This document shows positions 46,241 through 54,851 of a stretch of 64,000 nt of DNA, in pieces. The stretch is from Boseongicola aestuarii (GTDB lineage: Bacteria; Pseudomonadota; Alphaproteobacteria; Rhodobacterales; Rhodobacteraceae). The DNA lies in NCBI RefSeq assembly GCF_900184815.1, contig NZ_FXXQ01000003.1, positions 245,791 through 309,790 on the forward strand. The letters are read 5' to 3'. The translations under genes were made by a program, and so were the position numbers. The notes beneath the pieces are model-generated. The model did not search any database, was not told the DNA's origin, and was given only the letters and a program-made list of their open reading frames with translations. Each line of letters starts with the position of its first letter. Positions within the stretch are counted from its first letter, which is position 1.

Positions 46241-47752
46241 ATGGATGCGTTGGTTCAGTTGCGTGGGATCAAGAAGTCCTACGGTGGCGTAAAGGCGCTT
46301 CGCGGAGTGGATTTTGACATCCGCCCGGGTGAAATCCACGCATTGTTGGGAGAGAACGGTGCCGGAAAATCGACACTGATGAAGGTGCTTGGCGGGGATA
46401 TTAGTGCCAACGAAGGAACCATTATAGTCGACGGTAAGACGGCTAATTATCGCGGGCCTGCCGATGCAAAGGCCAGTGGTATTCAGATGATCCATCAGGA
46501 ACTTGCGTTGGCGCCCGATTTGTCCGTTGCTGAAAATATATACCTCGGCGCTTTGCCCACTGTTATAAAGTGGCGCGACCTAAATCGTGCAGCCGGTGAG
46601 GTTCTGGATCGTTTTGGTTTCGATATCGGGCCGCGTGAAATTGTCGGAAAGTTGCCCATCGCGCTTCAGCAAATTGTCGAAATTGCTAAGGCCCTCTCAA
46701 AAAAGGCTAGGATTATTGTCTTTGACGAGCCCACTGCGGTTTTGTCAGGGAAAGATGCCGAACGACTGCATGAAATTATGTTGCAGCTGCGTGCCCAGGG
46801 TGTGGGGGTCGTCTATATTTCGCATCGGTTGGATGAGGTGTTTGAAGTTGCCGACCGCATGACTGTACTGAAAGATGGGGAGACTGTCGGAACTATTGAC
46901 GCCAAGGATACAGATGTTGCGCAAATTATCAGCATGATGGTTGGCCGCCGTATGAGCGCGATGTTTCCCGAAAAACCCGAAACCGAAATCGGCCATGAGG
47001 TTCTACGCGTTGAAAACCTTGGACGTGGCAGGAAGGTCTTGGGCGTGAACTTTTCGGTACGTGCGGGTGAGATCGTGGGCCTTGGTGGTCTGGTAGGTTC
47101 CGGACGGACAGAAGTTGCCAAGATGATTTTTGGCGCTGATCCAATCGAAACGGGCAAGGTATACCTTAATGGTGAAGAATTGCGCCTGAAATCCCCGCAT
47201 GATGCGGTACGCGCTGGCATCAACCTTTTGCCCGAGGATCGAAAAGGCGAAGGCGTTGTCATCGATTTCCCTATCAAAGTGAATTCCACCATGGCGATGA
47301 TGGGTAAAATTACGAACAAGTTTGGGTTTATCAGGCACAGCACGGAAAGCCGTGACATTACGGAGCTAACAGACCAACTGACTCTCAAATGCGGCCACAT
47401 TGGCGATCCGGTCAGCACACTTTCTGGCGGTAACCAGCAAAAGGTCGTGTTGGCAAAATGGATGTTTGCTGGTGGCGAGCTGATCATTTTTGATGAACCA
47501 ACACGGGGTGTGGATGTTGGCGCCAAATCCGAGATTTACGGGCTGATCAATCAGATGGCGGCCGACGGTAAGGCGGTTTTGGTTATTTCGTCTGAACATC
47601 AAGAATTGTTCGGGATCTGCGACCGGATCCTTGTGATGGGCAATGGTGCATTACAGGGCGAGCTGCTGCCGCCGGACTTTTCAGATGAAAACCTGCTACA
47701 TTTGGCGATGGCCTCGGGTGTAGCAGAGCAAAACGGAGCAAACGATGTCTAG
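46241..47752 (+). CDS. Sugar ABC transporter ATP-binding protein (RbsA/XylG type)
   Basis: 503 residues with two fused nucleotide-binding domains. Domain 1: Walker A GENGAGKST, Q-loop region IHQELALAPDLSV, Walker B IIVFDEPTAVLS. Domain 2: degenerate Walker A GLVGSGRTE, full signature LSGGNQQK, Walker B LIIFDEPTRGVDVG. This asymmetry is normal for pentose/ribose-type (CUT2) importers. It overlaps the permease gene by 8 bp. Confidence 0.95.
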   Translation: MDALVQLRGIKKSYGGVKALRGVDFDIRPGEIHALLGENGAGKSTLMKVLGGDISANEGTIIVDGKTANYRGPADAKASGIQMIHQELALAPDLSVAENIYLGALPTVIKWRDLNRAAGEVLDRFGFDIGPREIVGKLPIALQQIVEIAKALSKKARIIVFDEPTAVLSGKDAERLHEIMLQLRAQGVGVVYISHRLDEVFEVADRMTVLKDGETVGTIDAKDTDVAQIISMMVGRRMSAMFPEKPETEIGHEVLRVENLGRGRKVLGVNFSVRAGEIVGLGGLVGSGRTEVAKMIFGADPIETGKVYLNGEELRLKSPHDAVRAGINLLPEDRKGEGVVIDFPIKVNSTMAMMGKITNKFGFIRHSTESRDITELTDQLTLKCGHIGDPVSTLSGGNQQKVVLAKWMFAGGELIIFDEPTRGVDVGAKSEIYGLINQMAADGKAVLVISSEHQELFGICDRILVMGNGALQGELLPPDFSDENLLHLAMASGVAEQNGANDV

Positions 47753-48743
47753 CAAAGCGACAGGCGGTACATCTGAAGTGATTGAAAAGCGGCCCTTTGA
47801 TAAGGCTGAATTTATCGAGAAATATAGTACTTTTGGGATCTTCCTGATCCTTGTCGTTGTCGCGACCCTCTGGACCGACACATTCCTAACTGAACGAAAC
47901 ATGCTGAACGTGTTGCGTCAGGTGGCCGCCGGGACCGGCATCATGGCGGTTGGCATGTTATTCGTTATCCTGACGCGCGGTATCGATCTGTCGGTGGGAT
48001 CAATCCAGGCGCTTGGAAGCGTTTTGTGCGGTTACTATATCGTACAGCTTGATATCAGCATTTGGTTTGGCATCCCGCTTGTTTTGCTCTCGGGCGCCGC
48101 CTGCGGTGCGATAACCGGGCTTTTTGTTGCCTATCTATCCTTGCCCTCGTTCGTGATGTCCCTCGCGATGATGGCGATGGCGCGCGGCCTTTCACTGGTC
48201 TATTCGCAAGGGCAGCCCATTGTCCTAGGCAAGGCGGGCGCGGCTATTACCGAGTTTGGGTCCGGACGATTTCTGAATGTTCCGATGCCGGTCTGGTTGA
48301 TGGCATTCATCTTTATCGTAGCGGGCATAACGTTGAATTTCACTAAATATGGCCGCATCATTAAGGCCATCGGCTCCAACGAAGAGGCCGTTCGTCTGTC
48401 AGGCATCAACGTCCCGCGCTATGTCGCGTCCGTGTATGTAATTTCTGGCGTCCTGGCGGCCACTGCCGGGATCATCGCGGCAAGCAGAACCGGGATCGGG
48501 TCGTCCCAAGTTGGGGTTGGTGCTGAATTGAATGTAATTGCGGCGGTGGTGATTGGCGGTGCAAGTCTGATGGGCGGTCGTGGCGGCGTTATCAACACGT
48601 TGATTGGTGCGCTTATTTTGGGCGTTATGACAAATCTGATGAACCTCGCGGGTGTACCGGGTTACCATCAGCAGGTCTGGATGGGTGTTATCATCGCAGT
48701 GGCCATGCTACTCCACTTTAGTGTAACTAAGATCAAGAATTAG
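47745..48743 (+). CDS. Sugar ABC transporter permease (RbsC/CUT2 type)
   Basis: 332 residues, about nine to ten membrane helices. RGIDLSVGSIQALGSVLCGYYI and the EAA-like region GSNEEAVRLSGINVPRYVASVYVISGVLAATAGII are typical of BPD_transp_2 permeases. The single gene implies a homodimer. A transcription terminator follows, so the binding protein is a separate unit. Confidence 0.94.
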   Translation: MSSKATGGTSEVIEKRPFDKAEFIEKYSTFGIFLILVVVATLWTDTFLTERNMLNVLRQVAAGTGIMAVGMLFVILTRGIDLSVGSIQALGSVLCGYYIVQLDISIWFGIPLVLLSGAACGAITGLFVAYLSLPSFVMSLAMMAMARGLSLVYSQGQPIVLGKAGAAITEFGSGRFLNVPMPVWLMAFIFIVAGITLNFTKYGRIIKAIGSNEEAVRLSGINVPRYVASVYVISGVLAATAGIIAASRTGIGSSQVGVGAELNVIAAVVIGGASLMGGRGGVINTLIGALILGVMTNLMNLAGVPGYHQQVWMGVIIAVAMLLHFSVTKIKN

Positions 48744-48769
48744 ATCCCAATAAGCACGTATCAGGTATG

Positions 48770-48797
48770 AACGGCCGGCAAATGTCGGCCGTTTGGC
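48770..48797 (+). terminator. Hairpin terminator after the sugar permease gene
   Basis: AACGGCCG (48770-48777), 8-nt loop, CGGCCGTT (48786-48793), then TTGGCGTT. It separates the ATPase-permease unit from the binding-protein gene. Confidence 0.65.
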
Positions 48798-48821
48798 GTT
48801 AAGGCCCTCATTCTTTATGTT

Positions 48822-48858
48822 ATGCAAATATTTGCATTTATAATAACTATTTGCAAAT
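48822..48858 (+). promoter_or_regulatory. Operator 2 and promoter for the sugar-binding protein
   Basis: Palindrome ATGCAAATATTTGCAT (48822-48837), a consensus TATAAT at 48839-48844, and a second palindrome ATTTGCAAAT (48849-48858); centres 24 bp apart. A -10 framed by two operator sites is a classical repression layout. The gap from 48744 to the binding-protein start is 320 bp and otherwise holds the terminator and an untranslated leader of about 200 bp. Confidence 0.75.
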
Positions 48859-49063
48859 TTAGATCAAATAAGGTACTAAAAAGACACTTAAACTGGCCAT
48901 CTGATTCGAGATGGTGAGCCGAAACACGGGGAGGCTGACAACGATTAGCCGGCGAGTTTATCAATCTTGTTTGATGGATTTCAGACAAGTGACTTTTCCA
49001 GAGCTCTACATCTTTTGGAAACGCACCGGCAAGAATTGTCACACATCTTGGAGAGGAAATGAG

Positions 49064-50029
49064 ATGAAATATCTAAATACAACGGTTGCCGTACTGTCCT
49101 GCAGCGTCGCCTTTGCAACCAGCGCAAGCGCTGCCGATTGCACCATCGCGCTAACCATGCCGACGCTGAATGCGCCATACTTTGCTGCGATGGACGCAGC
49201 GGTCATCGACGAGGCAACCAAACTGGGTTGCGAGGTTATCACATCTGACTCGCAGCGCGATATGCTGAAGCAGATTTCTGATATCGAAGACTATGTTGCG
49301 CAGGGCGTTGATGTTCTGATTGTGAACGCAACCGATGTTGAGGGCATCGTTCCGGCAGTAAACAATGCAGTTGCAGCCGGTGTTTCTGTTATCGCGCTGG
49401 ACACCAGCCTGAGCATGGACGCCAACTATGTCACACTGATTAACTCGCCAAATGTTGGCAACGGCAAGCTTGTTGGCCATTGGCTGGCAAAAGAGCTTGG
49501 CGGTGAACCAGCGAACATTGCTATCCTGTCAGGTAACAAAGGTAACACTGGCGGCGAAGATCGTCGCATGGGTGTCATCTGGGGTTTGGTCGAAGGTCAA
49601 CTTGTAAACTACGGCAACGCGACTGTGAATATTGTGGCTCAAGGCTGGGGTGGCTGGTCGCAGGAAGGCGGTCTTACAGCAATGGAAGACCTGCTGACAG
49701 CACACCCTGAAATCAACGTTGTTTACGGTGAGAATGACAGCATGGTGCTGGGTGCTCACATCGCAGCCAAGGCCGCTGGTCGTGACGACATTCTGTTGCT
49801 CGCGGCAGCTGACGGTCAGCGCGAAGCCTATGAATTGATCCTTGAAGGTGAGTATGGCGCAACAGGTCTGAATGACCCGGATGTGCTTGCTCGTTTGGCG
49901 GTCAGATTTGGTCTGGAGCATTCGCGCGGGGAACTGCCCGCCGACTTCCCCAAGCATTATGTGACTGAACCTGCTGTGATCAGCAGTGACAATATTGATG
50001 AGTACTACGACCCAGAATCTGTATTCTAG
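49064..50029 (+). CDS. Periplasmic sugar-binding protein (Peripla_BP_4, CUT2)
   Basis: 321 residues from ATG 49064, which follows gagaggaaatgag; longer readings from 48911 lack a signal peptide. Signal peptide 1-23 (cleavage after SASA-AD). Fold signatures: LTMPTLNAPYFAAMDAAVIDEATKLGC, VDVLIVNATDVEGIVPAVNNAVAAGVSVIALDTS and VVYGENDSMVLGAHIAAKAAG. It delivers the sugar or polyol to the importer encoded upstream. Confidence 0.94.
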   Translation: MKYLNTTVAVLSCSVAFATSASAADCTIALTMPTLNAPYFAAMDAAVIDEATKLGCEVITSDSQRDMLKQISDIEDYVAQGVDVLIVNATDVEGIVPAVNNAVAAGVSVIALDTSLSMDANYVTLINSPNVGNGKLVGHWLAKELGGEPANIAILSGNKGNTGGEDRRMGVIWGLVEGQLVNYGNATVNIVAQGWGGWSQEGGLTAMEDLLTAHPEINVVYGENDSMVLGAHIAAKAAGRDDILLLAAADGQREAYELILEGEYGATGLNDPDVLARLAVRFGLEHSRGELPADFPKHYVTEPAVISSDNIDEYYDPESVF

Positions 50030-50039
50030 GTTGATTTCC

Positions 50040-50076
50040 AGGAGGCGGGGTTACTCCCGCTCCGCCTCCTTCTTTT
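50040..50076 (+). terminator. Intrinsic terminator after the sugar-binding protein gene
   Basis: AGGAGGCGG (50040-50048) pairs with CCGCCTCCT (50062-50070), followed by tcttttct. It would keep binding-protein mRNA in excess, with readthrough into the SDR gene 30 bp on. Confidence 0.75.
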
Positions 50077-50107
50077 CTCCTTGCCGCGGAAAATGTGAAA
50101 ATGGACT

Positions 50108-50884
50108 ATGAACTATTCGGATAAACTGAGCCTTGCAGGCAAGACAGCCTTTGTGACTGGTGCGGCCGGAGGAATTGGCGCATCAATCGTGGAGGCCCTT
50201 TGCCAATTTGGCGCGCGCGTCATTGTGTCGGATCTTGATGAAGTTCAAATCAATGCTCTCGTGCAGAGCATGGTCGACAAAGGTCATGCAGCCAGCGGTG
50301 TCGCACTGGACATTACAGACTCAAACGCCGTTCAAAAAGTCCATGACGACGCGATTGCAGAATTTGGACCAATCGAAATTCTGATAAATTGTGCTGGCAT
50401 CGCACTAAGCAATGTTGGTGCCGAGGACATGGCCGATGATCGCTGGCTCAAGGTTCTTGACGTGAACCTCAACGGCACGTTTTGGTTTTGCCGCGCCTTT
50501 GGCAATTCGATGCTCAAAGCAGGTAGCGGTTCCATCGTTAATATTGGCTCGATGTCTGGCTTCATTGTCAACAAACCGCAGGGCCAAGCGCATTATAACG
50601 CATCGAAGGCCGCGGTGCATCATTTGACTCGTTCGCTAGCTGCTGAATGGGCGCCGCGTGGCGTTAGGGTGAATGCGGTCGCGCCGACATACATCGACAC
50701 GGAGTTGAATTCACTGGTCAAGGACGACGCCGAAATGTACGGCGCTTGGCTTGACGGTACCCCCATGAATAGAATGGGAAACCCGGATGAAGTCGCATCG
50801 GTCGTAGCATTTCTTGCAAGTGATGCAGCGAGTTTGATGACAGGTTCTATCGTCAATGTGGATGGTGGATATGTCTGCTGGTAG
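50108..50884 (+). CDS. SDR-family polyol/sugar dehydrogenase
   Basis: 258 residues. Cofactor motif TGAAGGIG (17-24), NAG-equivalent INCAG, catalytic Ser150, Tyr163 and Lys167 (YNASK). The C-terminus NVDGGYVCW resembles D-arabinitol and L-xylulose-type polyol dehydrogenases. It could oxidise a pentitol to a ketopentose for the xylulokinase encoded downstream. It overlaps the next gene by 14 bp. Confidence 0.88.
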   Translation: MNYSDKLSLAGKTAFVTGAAGGIGASIVEALCQFGARVIVSDLDEVQINALVQSMVDKGHAASGVALDITDSNAVQKVHDDAIAEFGPIEILINCAGIALSNVGAEDMADDRWLKVLDVNLNGTFWFCRAFGNSMLKAGSGSIVNIGSMSGFIVNKPQGQAHYNASKAAVHHLTRSLAAEWAPRGVRVNAVAPTYIDTELNSLVKDDAEMYGAWLDGTPMNRMGNPDEVASVVAFLASDAASLMTGSIVNVDGGYVCW

Positions 50885-51974
50885 CGCCCAGGCAGACCAA
50901 CATCAACGGATGCGCGGCATAAGGTTTCCAGGAAAATACCTTCAAGGTCCTGATGCGATAAATCAATTGGGCTGTGTGTGCAAAGAATTTGGGGCCCGGG
51001 CTTTTTGCGTGTTGGATCATGGTATTGCAGATATGCTGCGCCCCATAATCTATTCAGCATTTGATGGTCACTGCGAATTTTCTCTTGTGAGCCATAATGG
51101 CGATTGCACTTGGGCCGAAATAGGCAATCTTGCACATCAGGCAAAAGAGTTTCGGTGTGACTGTATCGTCGGATTGGGTGGCGGGAAGGCATTGGACGCG
51201 GCTAAGGCAGTTGCGGACCAGCTAGTCTCTCCTTGCGTAGTTGTTCCAACAATCGCAGCATCAGACGCACCCTGCAGTGCGCTAGCAATCATTTATAATG
51301 AAGACGGATCGCTTGATCGGGCCCATCATCTCGCTCGAAACCCCGATGTTGTGATCGCAGACACCACCCTTATTGCAGCTGCACCGGCGCGCTTTCTTGC
51401 AGCCGGAATTGCTGACGGGTTAGCAACCAGTATTGAAGCAAACGCCTGCCGAACGTCTGGAGCCGATAATACCTTTGGTGTTCTGGGTATCTCACTTGCA
51501 TATGAAATTGCGGACCTTTGCGAGAAGGTCTTATTTGAATTTGGTGAACAGGCGATTGCTGAATGCGAAGAATCCCTTCCAGGGATTGCGATTGAGCGCG
51601 TGACTGAGGCAAATATATTGCTCAGCGGACTTGGATTTGAATCTTGCGGAGTCGCAGCAGCACACGGCATCCAAGATGGCCTTTGCGAGTTATATGAAAC
51701 TCATAGTAGTCTTCATGGTGAAAAAGTTGCGATCGGTATCTTGGCGGAGTTGAAGCTGCAAAATGCAAGCGATCAGCAGTTCCAAAGATACGAGGAATTC
51801 ATGGGAAAATTGGGTCTACCCACCCGGCTCAGCCATATCGGGATTTTGGACGCAAAGAAGGAATTTCTAGAAAAAGTTGCTACCCGAGCATGTAAGAAGG
51901 GCGACATTATTCACAATGAACCCATGTCTGTCACGCCGGAAATGGTGGTAGGGGTTTTGAAACAATTGGCCTAG
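50871..51974 (+). CDS. Iron-containing alcohol dehydrogenase, glycerol dehydrogenase (GldA) type
   Basis: 367 residues from ATG 50871 (50856 is possible). NAD-binding GLGGGKALDAAKAVAD, the GldA signature TIAASDAPCSALAIIYNEDG, and metal ligands: Asp in GIADGLATSIEA, His in AAAHGIQDGL and His in SSLHGEKVA. Family members oxidise glycerol or related diols and polyols with NAD. The second polyol-type dehydrogenase of the cluster; substrate not readable. Confidence 0.87.
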   Translation: MSAGSAQADQHQRMRGIRFPGKYLQGPDAINQLGCVCKEFGARAFCVLDHGIADMLRPIIYSAFDGHCEFSLVSHNGDCTWAEIGNLAHQAKEFRCDCIVGLGGGKALDAAKAVADQLVSPCVVVPTIAASDAPCSALAIIYNEDGSLDRAHHLARNPDVVIADTTLIAAAPARFLAAGIADGLATSIEANACRTSGADNTFGVLGISLAYEIADLCEKVLFEFGEQAIAECEESLPGIAIERVTEANILLSGLGFESCGVAAAHGIQDGLCELYETHSSLHGEKVAIGILAELKLQNASDQQFQRYEEFMGKLGLPTRLSHIGILDAKKEFLEKVATRACKKGDIIHNEPMSVTPEMVVGVLKQLA

Positions 51975-52031
51975 CTCAAACTCCTGAGCAACAAGCTGTT
52001 AAATGACGTGCCCCAGAAGTCTGAGGGAAAA

Positions 52032-53486
52032 ATGTACATCGGCATCGATCTTGGAACGTCTGCGGTCAAAATCGTACTTGTGGACAGCGATCAGAAAGTC
52101 ATCGCTGCTGCCGAACGATCCTTTTTAATCTCACGGCCAAACCCTGGATGGTCCGAACAAGATCCCAATATGTGGATTAACGGCGTCGTCGAGAGCCTTG
52201 ATGAACTGGCTGCAAAATCGGGCGACCGGATGGCCGCTGTCAAGGGTGTCGGCCTCTCTGGACAGATGCATGGCGTGGTTTTGCTGGATGAAAATGAAGC
52301 GTCCGTCCGCCCTGCGATCCTGTGGAATGACAGTCGCGCGCGCCAAGAGGCCGACGACTTAAACCGTGCGCACCCTGAACTTATCGAAAGTGCTGGTGTC
52401 CAAGCAATGCCAGGGTTTACCGGACCCAAGCTTTTGTGGCTGTGCCGGCACGAACCGCGAACGATGCGTGAAGCCAAATATCTTCTTTTTCCCAAGGATT
52501 ATGTCCGCCTGAAATTGACCGGAAAGAGGGCAACTGATGTCTCCGATGCTGCCGGCTCATGGCTTCTGGATCAGAAATCACGAAATTGGTCACGAACCGC
52601 TATCAGTGCATGCGGAGCGGAGGGTCTAGATCTCCCCTTGGCCTATGAGTCCTCCAAATCTACAGGAATAATTCTGACCGATTGGACGAAGCGCTGGGGT
52701 CTGCCGAAAGATGTGATAGTTGCTGCAGGCGCCGGTGATGTAGCCAGTGCCTGCCTTGGCGTTGACGCGGTAGATTCGCAATCCGGCCTTATATCTTTGG
52801 GCACGTCGGCCCAGGTGGTTCTGGCAACACCCGAATACAAACCAAAAACGGACAACGCCGTTCATACGTTCTGCCATGCGCTGCCTGGCACATGGTTTCA
52901 TATGGCGGCATTGCTAAATGGGACAAGTGTGCTGGACGCGGTGTCGCGATGGACAAATCAGAGCGATATCGGAAAGATGCTCACCGCCGCTGAAATGAAA
53001 TTTGACGGCCCCGGGCGACTACTTGCCCTGCCCTATCTTTCTGGTGAGCGTACACCACACAACGACAGCCAAATCCGCGGTGCAATCATCGGTCTTGGGC
53101 ATTCCAGTACCGCGGCTGACATCACACTCGCCTTCGTTGAGAGCCTTGCGTTTTCGCTGGCGGACGGGCTGGCGGCGTTCGGGGATGACACGTCGCCTGA
53201 ACACATGGCCTTGGTCGGCGGTGGTGCAAAGTCACCTTTTGTCGCTCGACTGATCGCGTCAATAATCAATATTCCCCTGATAAAGTATTCTGGCGCCGAA
53301 ATGGCGCCAGCTTTGGGTGCGGCGCATCTTGCGCGTCTGGCGACAGGTGAAATGCTTGACGCGGATTCAGCACCGCTACCCGTTGAAGAAATCTTCGAGC
53401 CCGACACGGAATTGCATCTTGCATATGCATCCCGAGTTTCTGAGTTTCGATCATTGTACCGAGCGTTGAAGCAGCTGAATAATTAG
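52032..53486 (+). CDS. xylB: Xylulokinase-like FGGY carbohydrate kinase
   Basis: 484 residues from ATG 52032, preceded by ctgaggga. GIDLGTSAVKIVLVD, LSGQMHGVVLLDENEASVRPAILWNDSRA and YLSGERTPHNDSQIRGAIIGL are XylB-type motifs. It should phosphorylate D-xylulose or a near relative at C5, giving a transketolase substrate. Confidence 0.9.
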   Translation: MYIGIDLGTSAVKIVLVDSDQKVIAAAERSFLISRPNPGWSEQDPNMWINGVVESLDELAAKSGDRMAAVKGVGLSGQMHGVVLLDENEASVRPAILWNDSRARQEADDLNRAHPELIESAGVQAMPGFTGPKLLWLCRHEPRTMREAKYLLFPKDYVRLKLTGKRATDVSDAAGSWLLDQKSRNWSRTAISACGAEGLDLPLAYESSKSTGIILTDWTKRWGLPKDVIVAAGAGDVASACLGVDAVDSQSGLISLGTSAQVVLATPEYKPKTDNAVHTFCHALPGTWFHMAALLNGTSVLDAVSRWTNQSDIGKMLTAAEMKFDGPGRLLALPYLSGERTPHNDSQIRGAIIGLGHSSTAADITLAFVESLAFSLADGLAAFGDDTSPEHMALVGGGAKSPFVARLIASIINIPLIKYSGAEMAPALGAAHLARLATGEMLDADSAPLPVEEIFEPDTELHLAYASRVSEFRSLYRALKQLNN

Positions 53487-53515
53487 TGCAAAAAATTATC
53501 AAAATCATCGCGTAA

Positions 53516-53540
53516 CGTAATAAATTTCACTAATATTACG
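53516..53540. promoter_or_regulatory. Inverted repeat upstream of the SorC-type regulator
   Basis: CGTAATA (53516-53522), 11-nt spacer, TATTACG (53534-53540), a perfect 7-bp arm pair 31 bp before the regulator start. It differs from the TTGCAA operators of the cargo promoters and may be the autoregulatory site. Confidence 0.5.
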
Positions 53541-53571
53541 CAAGCGTATTTCTGATTCAACGAAAGCCATC

Positions 53572-54516
53572 ATGTCCAGACCTCATCGCGGCGAGCAAAT
53601 GATTCTGAATATCGCGCGGATGCGCTATGAAGATGGTCTTACACAAAGCGAAATCGCCGAGGAAGTAGGTGTTTCAGTTGCGACGGTTAGCCGACATCTG
53701 AAACAGGCCATGGACCTGGGTATTGTTGAGATTCGAGTTTCGGCGCGAGCCTTTCGCAATTTTGATCTTGAGCGCAAGCTTGTGAGAATGTTCAAATTGG
53801 AATCCGCAATCGTTGTGGCTAGCCAAAAGACTCCCGCCAGTACGCTTCGGGTGCTTGGCAAGGCGTCCAATGTGGCCTTGTCGGAATACTTGACTACCGG
53901 CGCTATTATCGGCGTTTCCAACGGGCTGACGGTGGCTGCCGTTGCGGAGAACATGCGCAGGCTGCGCGCATCGGAGCTGAACGTGCTGACTTTGATTGGC
54001 GGGGTTGGTATGGCCGAAGAACCAAGCCAGACAGGCCAAATTTGCCGGACGCTGGCGTCGCGAATTGGCGGAAAAGCATGGATTCTTCCCCTGCCAGCAG
54101 TCGTTGAATCCGGTGAAATCGCTTCGGCGTTCCGAAACACCCAAGCTTATGCCGAGGTCTTTTCGCAAGTTGACAAAATGAGTGTGGCGCTGATTGGAAT
54201 TGGTGCGATGACAAAAGATTCCTCGACCCTTACCCACGGGCACTTTTCGCGGGAACTGCTGAGTGAAGTCATAGAAAACAAGGCGGTAGGAACAATCTGC
54301 GCGCGTTTTTTTGACAAAGACGGTAGAGTTATTCCGACTGACATTGATGCTCGGACAATTTCGGTATCTCTTGAGAAACTTTCCACGGTTCCCGTAAAAT
54401 TCGGCGTCGCCATCGGCGAAGAAAAGGCGCAGGCCATCAAAGCGGCCATAAGGGGCGGGCTCATAAATGTGTTAGGGACTGACACCGACACGGCCGAAGC
54501 GCTTTTGGCTGACTAG
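53572..54516 (+). CDS. SorC/DeoR(B. subtilis)-family sugar-responsive regulator
   Basis: 314 residues. N-terminal HTH (MRYEDGLTQSEIAEEVGVSVATVSRHLKQA, about 17-46), then the SorC sugar-binding domain with SNGLTVAAVAENMRR, LIGGVGMAEEPSQTGQI and LIGIGAMTKDSSTLTHG. Ligands are phosphorylated sugars. It is the natural candidate regulator for the three island promoters. Confidence 0.92.
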   Translation: MSRPHRGEQMILNIARMRYEDGLTQSEIAEEVGVSVATVSRHLKQAMDLGIVEIRVSARAFRNFDLERKLVRMFKLESAIVVASQKTPASTLRVLGKASNVALSEYLTTGAIIGVSNGLTVAAVAENMRRLRASELNVLTLIGGVGMAEEPSQTGQICRTLASRIGGKAWILPLPAVVESGEIASAFRNTQAYAEVFSQVDKMSVALIGIGAMTKDSSTLTHGHFSRELLSEVIENKAVGTICARFFDKDGRVIPTDIDARTISVSLEKLSTVPVKFGVAIGEEKAQAIKAAIRGGLINVLGTDTDTAEALLAD

Positions 54517-54737
54517 CTTCGACATGCTGGCCGCGAATCGACATCACTTGGCCGATTTCTAACGCTCCCCCATAAATGTTAAGCTACTTAGCAAACTCTT
54601 CTGTGACCAACTTTCTGTCCTGATGCCAGATTTTGCAGACGCAGTGACTAAAGCAAAAAACGCCCAGCAGACCATGATATTAGTCACCGCTGTACCGTAG
54701 TGGGGGTGAGCTGACGCGCCTACTTATACTTCTAATA

Positions 54738-54772
54738 ATGCAAATAATTGCAAAAAAACATTATTATTGCAA
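54738..54772 (+). promoter_or_regulatory. Operator 3 before the transketolase operon
   Basis: Near-palindrome ATGCAAATAATTGCAA (54738-54753), AT-rich -10-like CATTAT (54759-54764), TTGCAA core (54767-54772); centres 24 bp apart. The gap 54517-54851 (335 bp) otherwise shows no gene. Confidence 0.7.
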
Positions 54773-54851
54773 AAAAAATCACACATAGTATAATGTTTTT
54801 ATAGATGAGGATCGCCGTTTCGGTGCCGCTCTAGCAAACAGGATAAGACCA

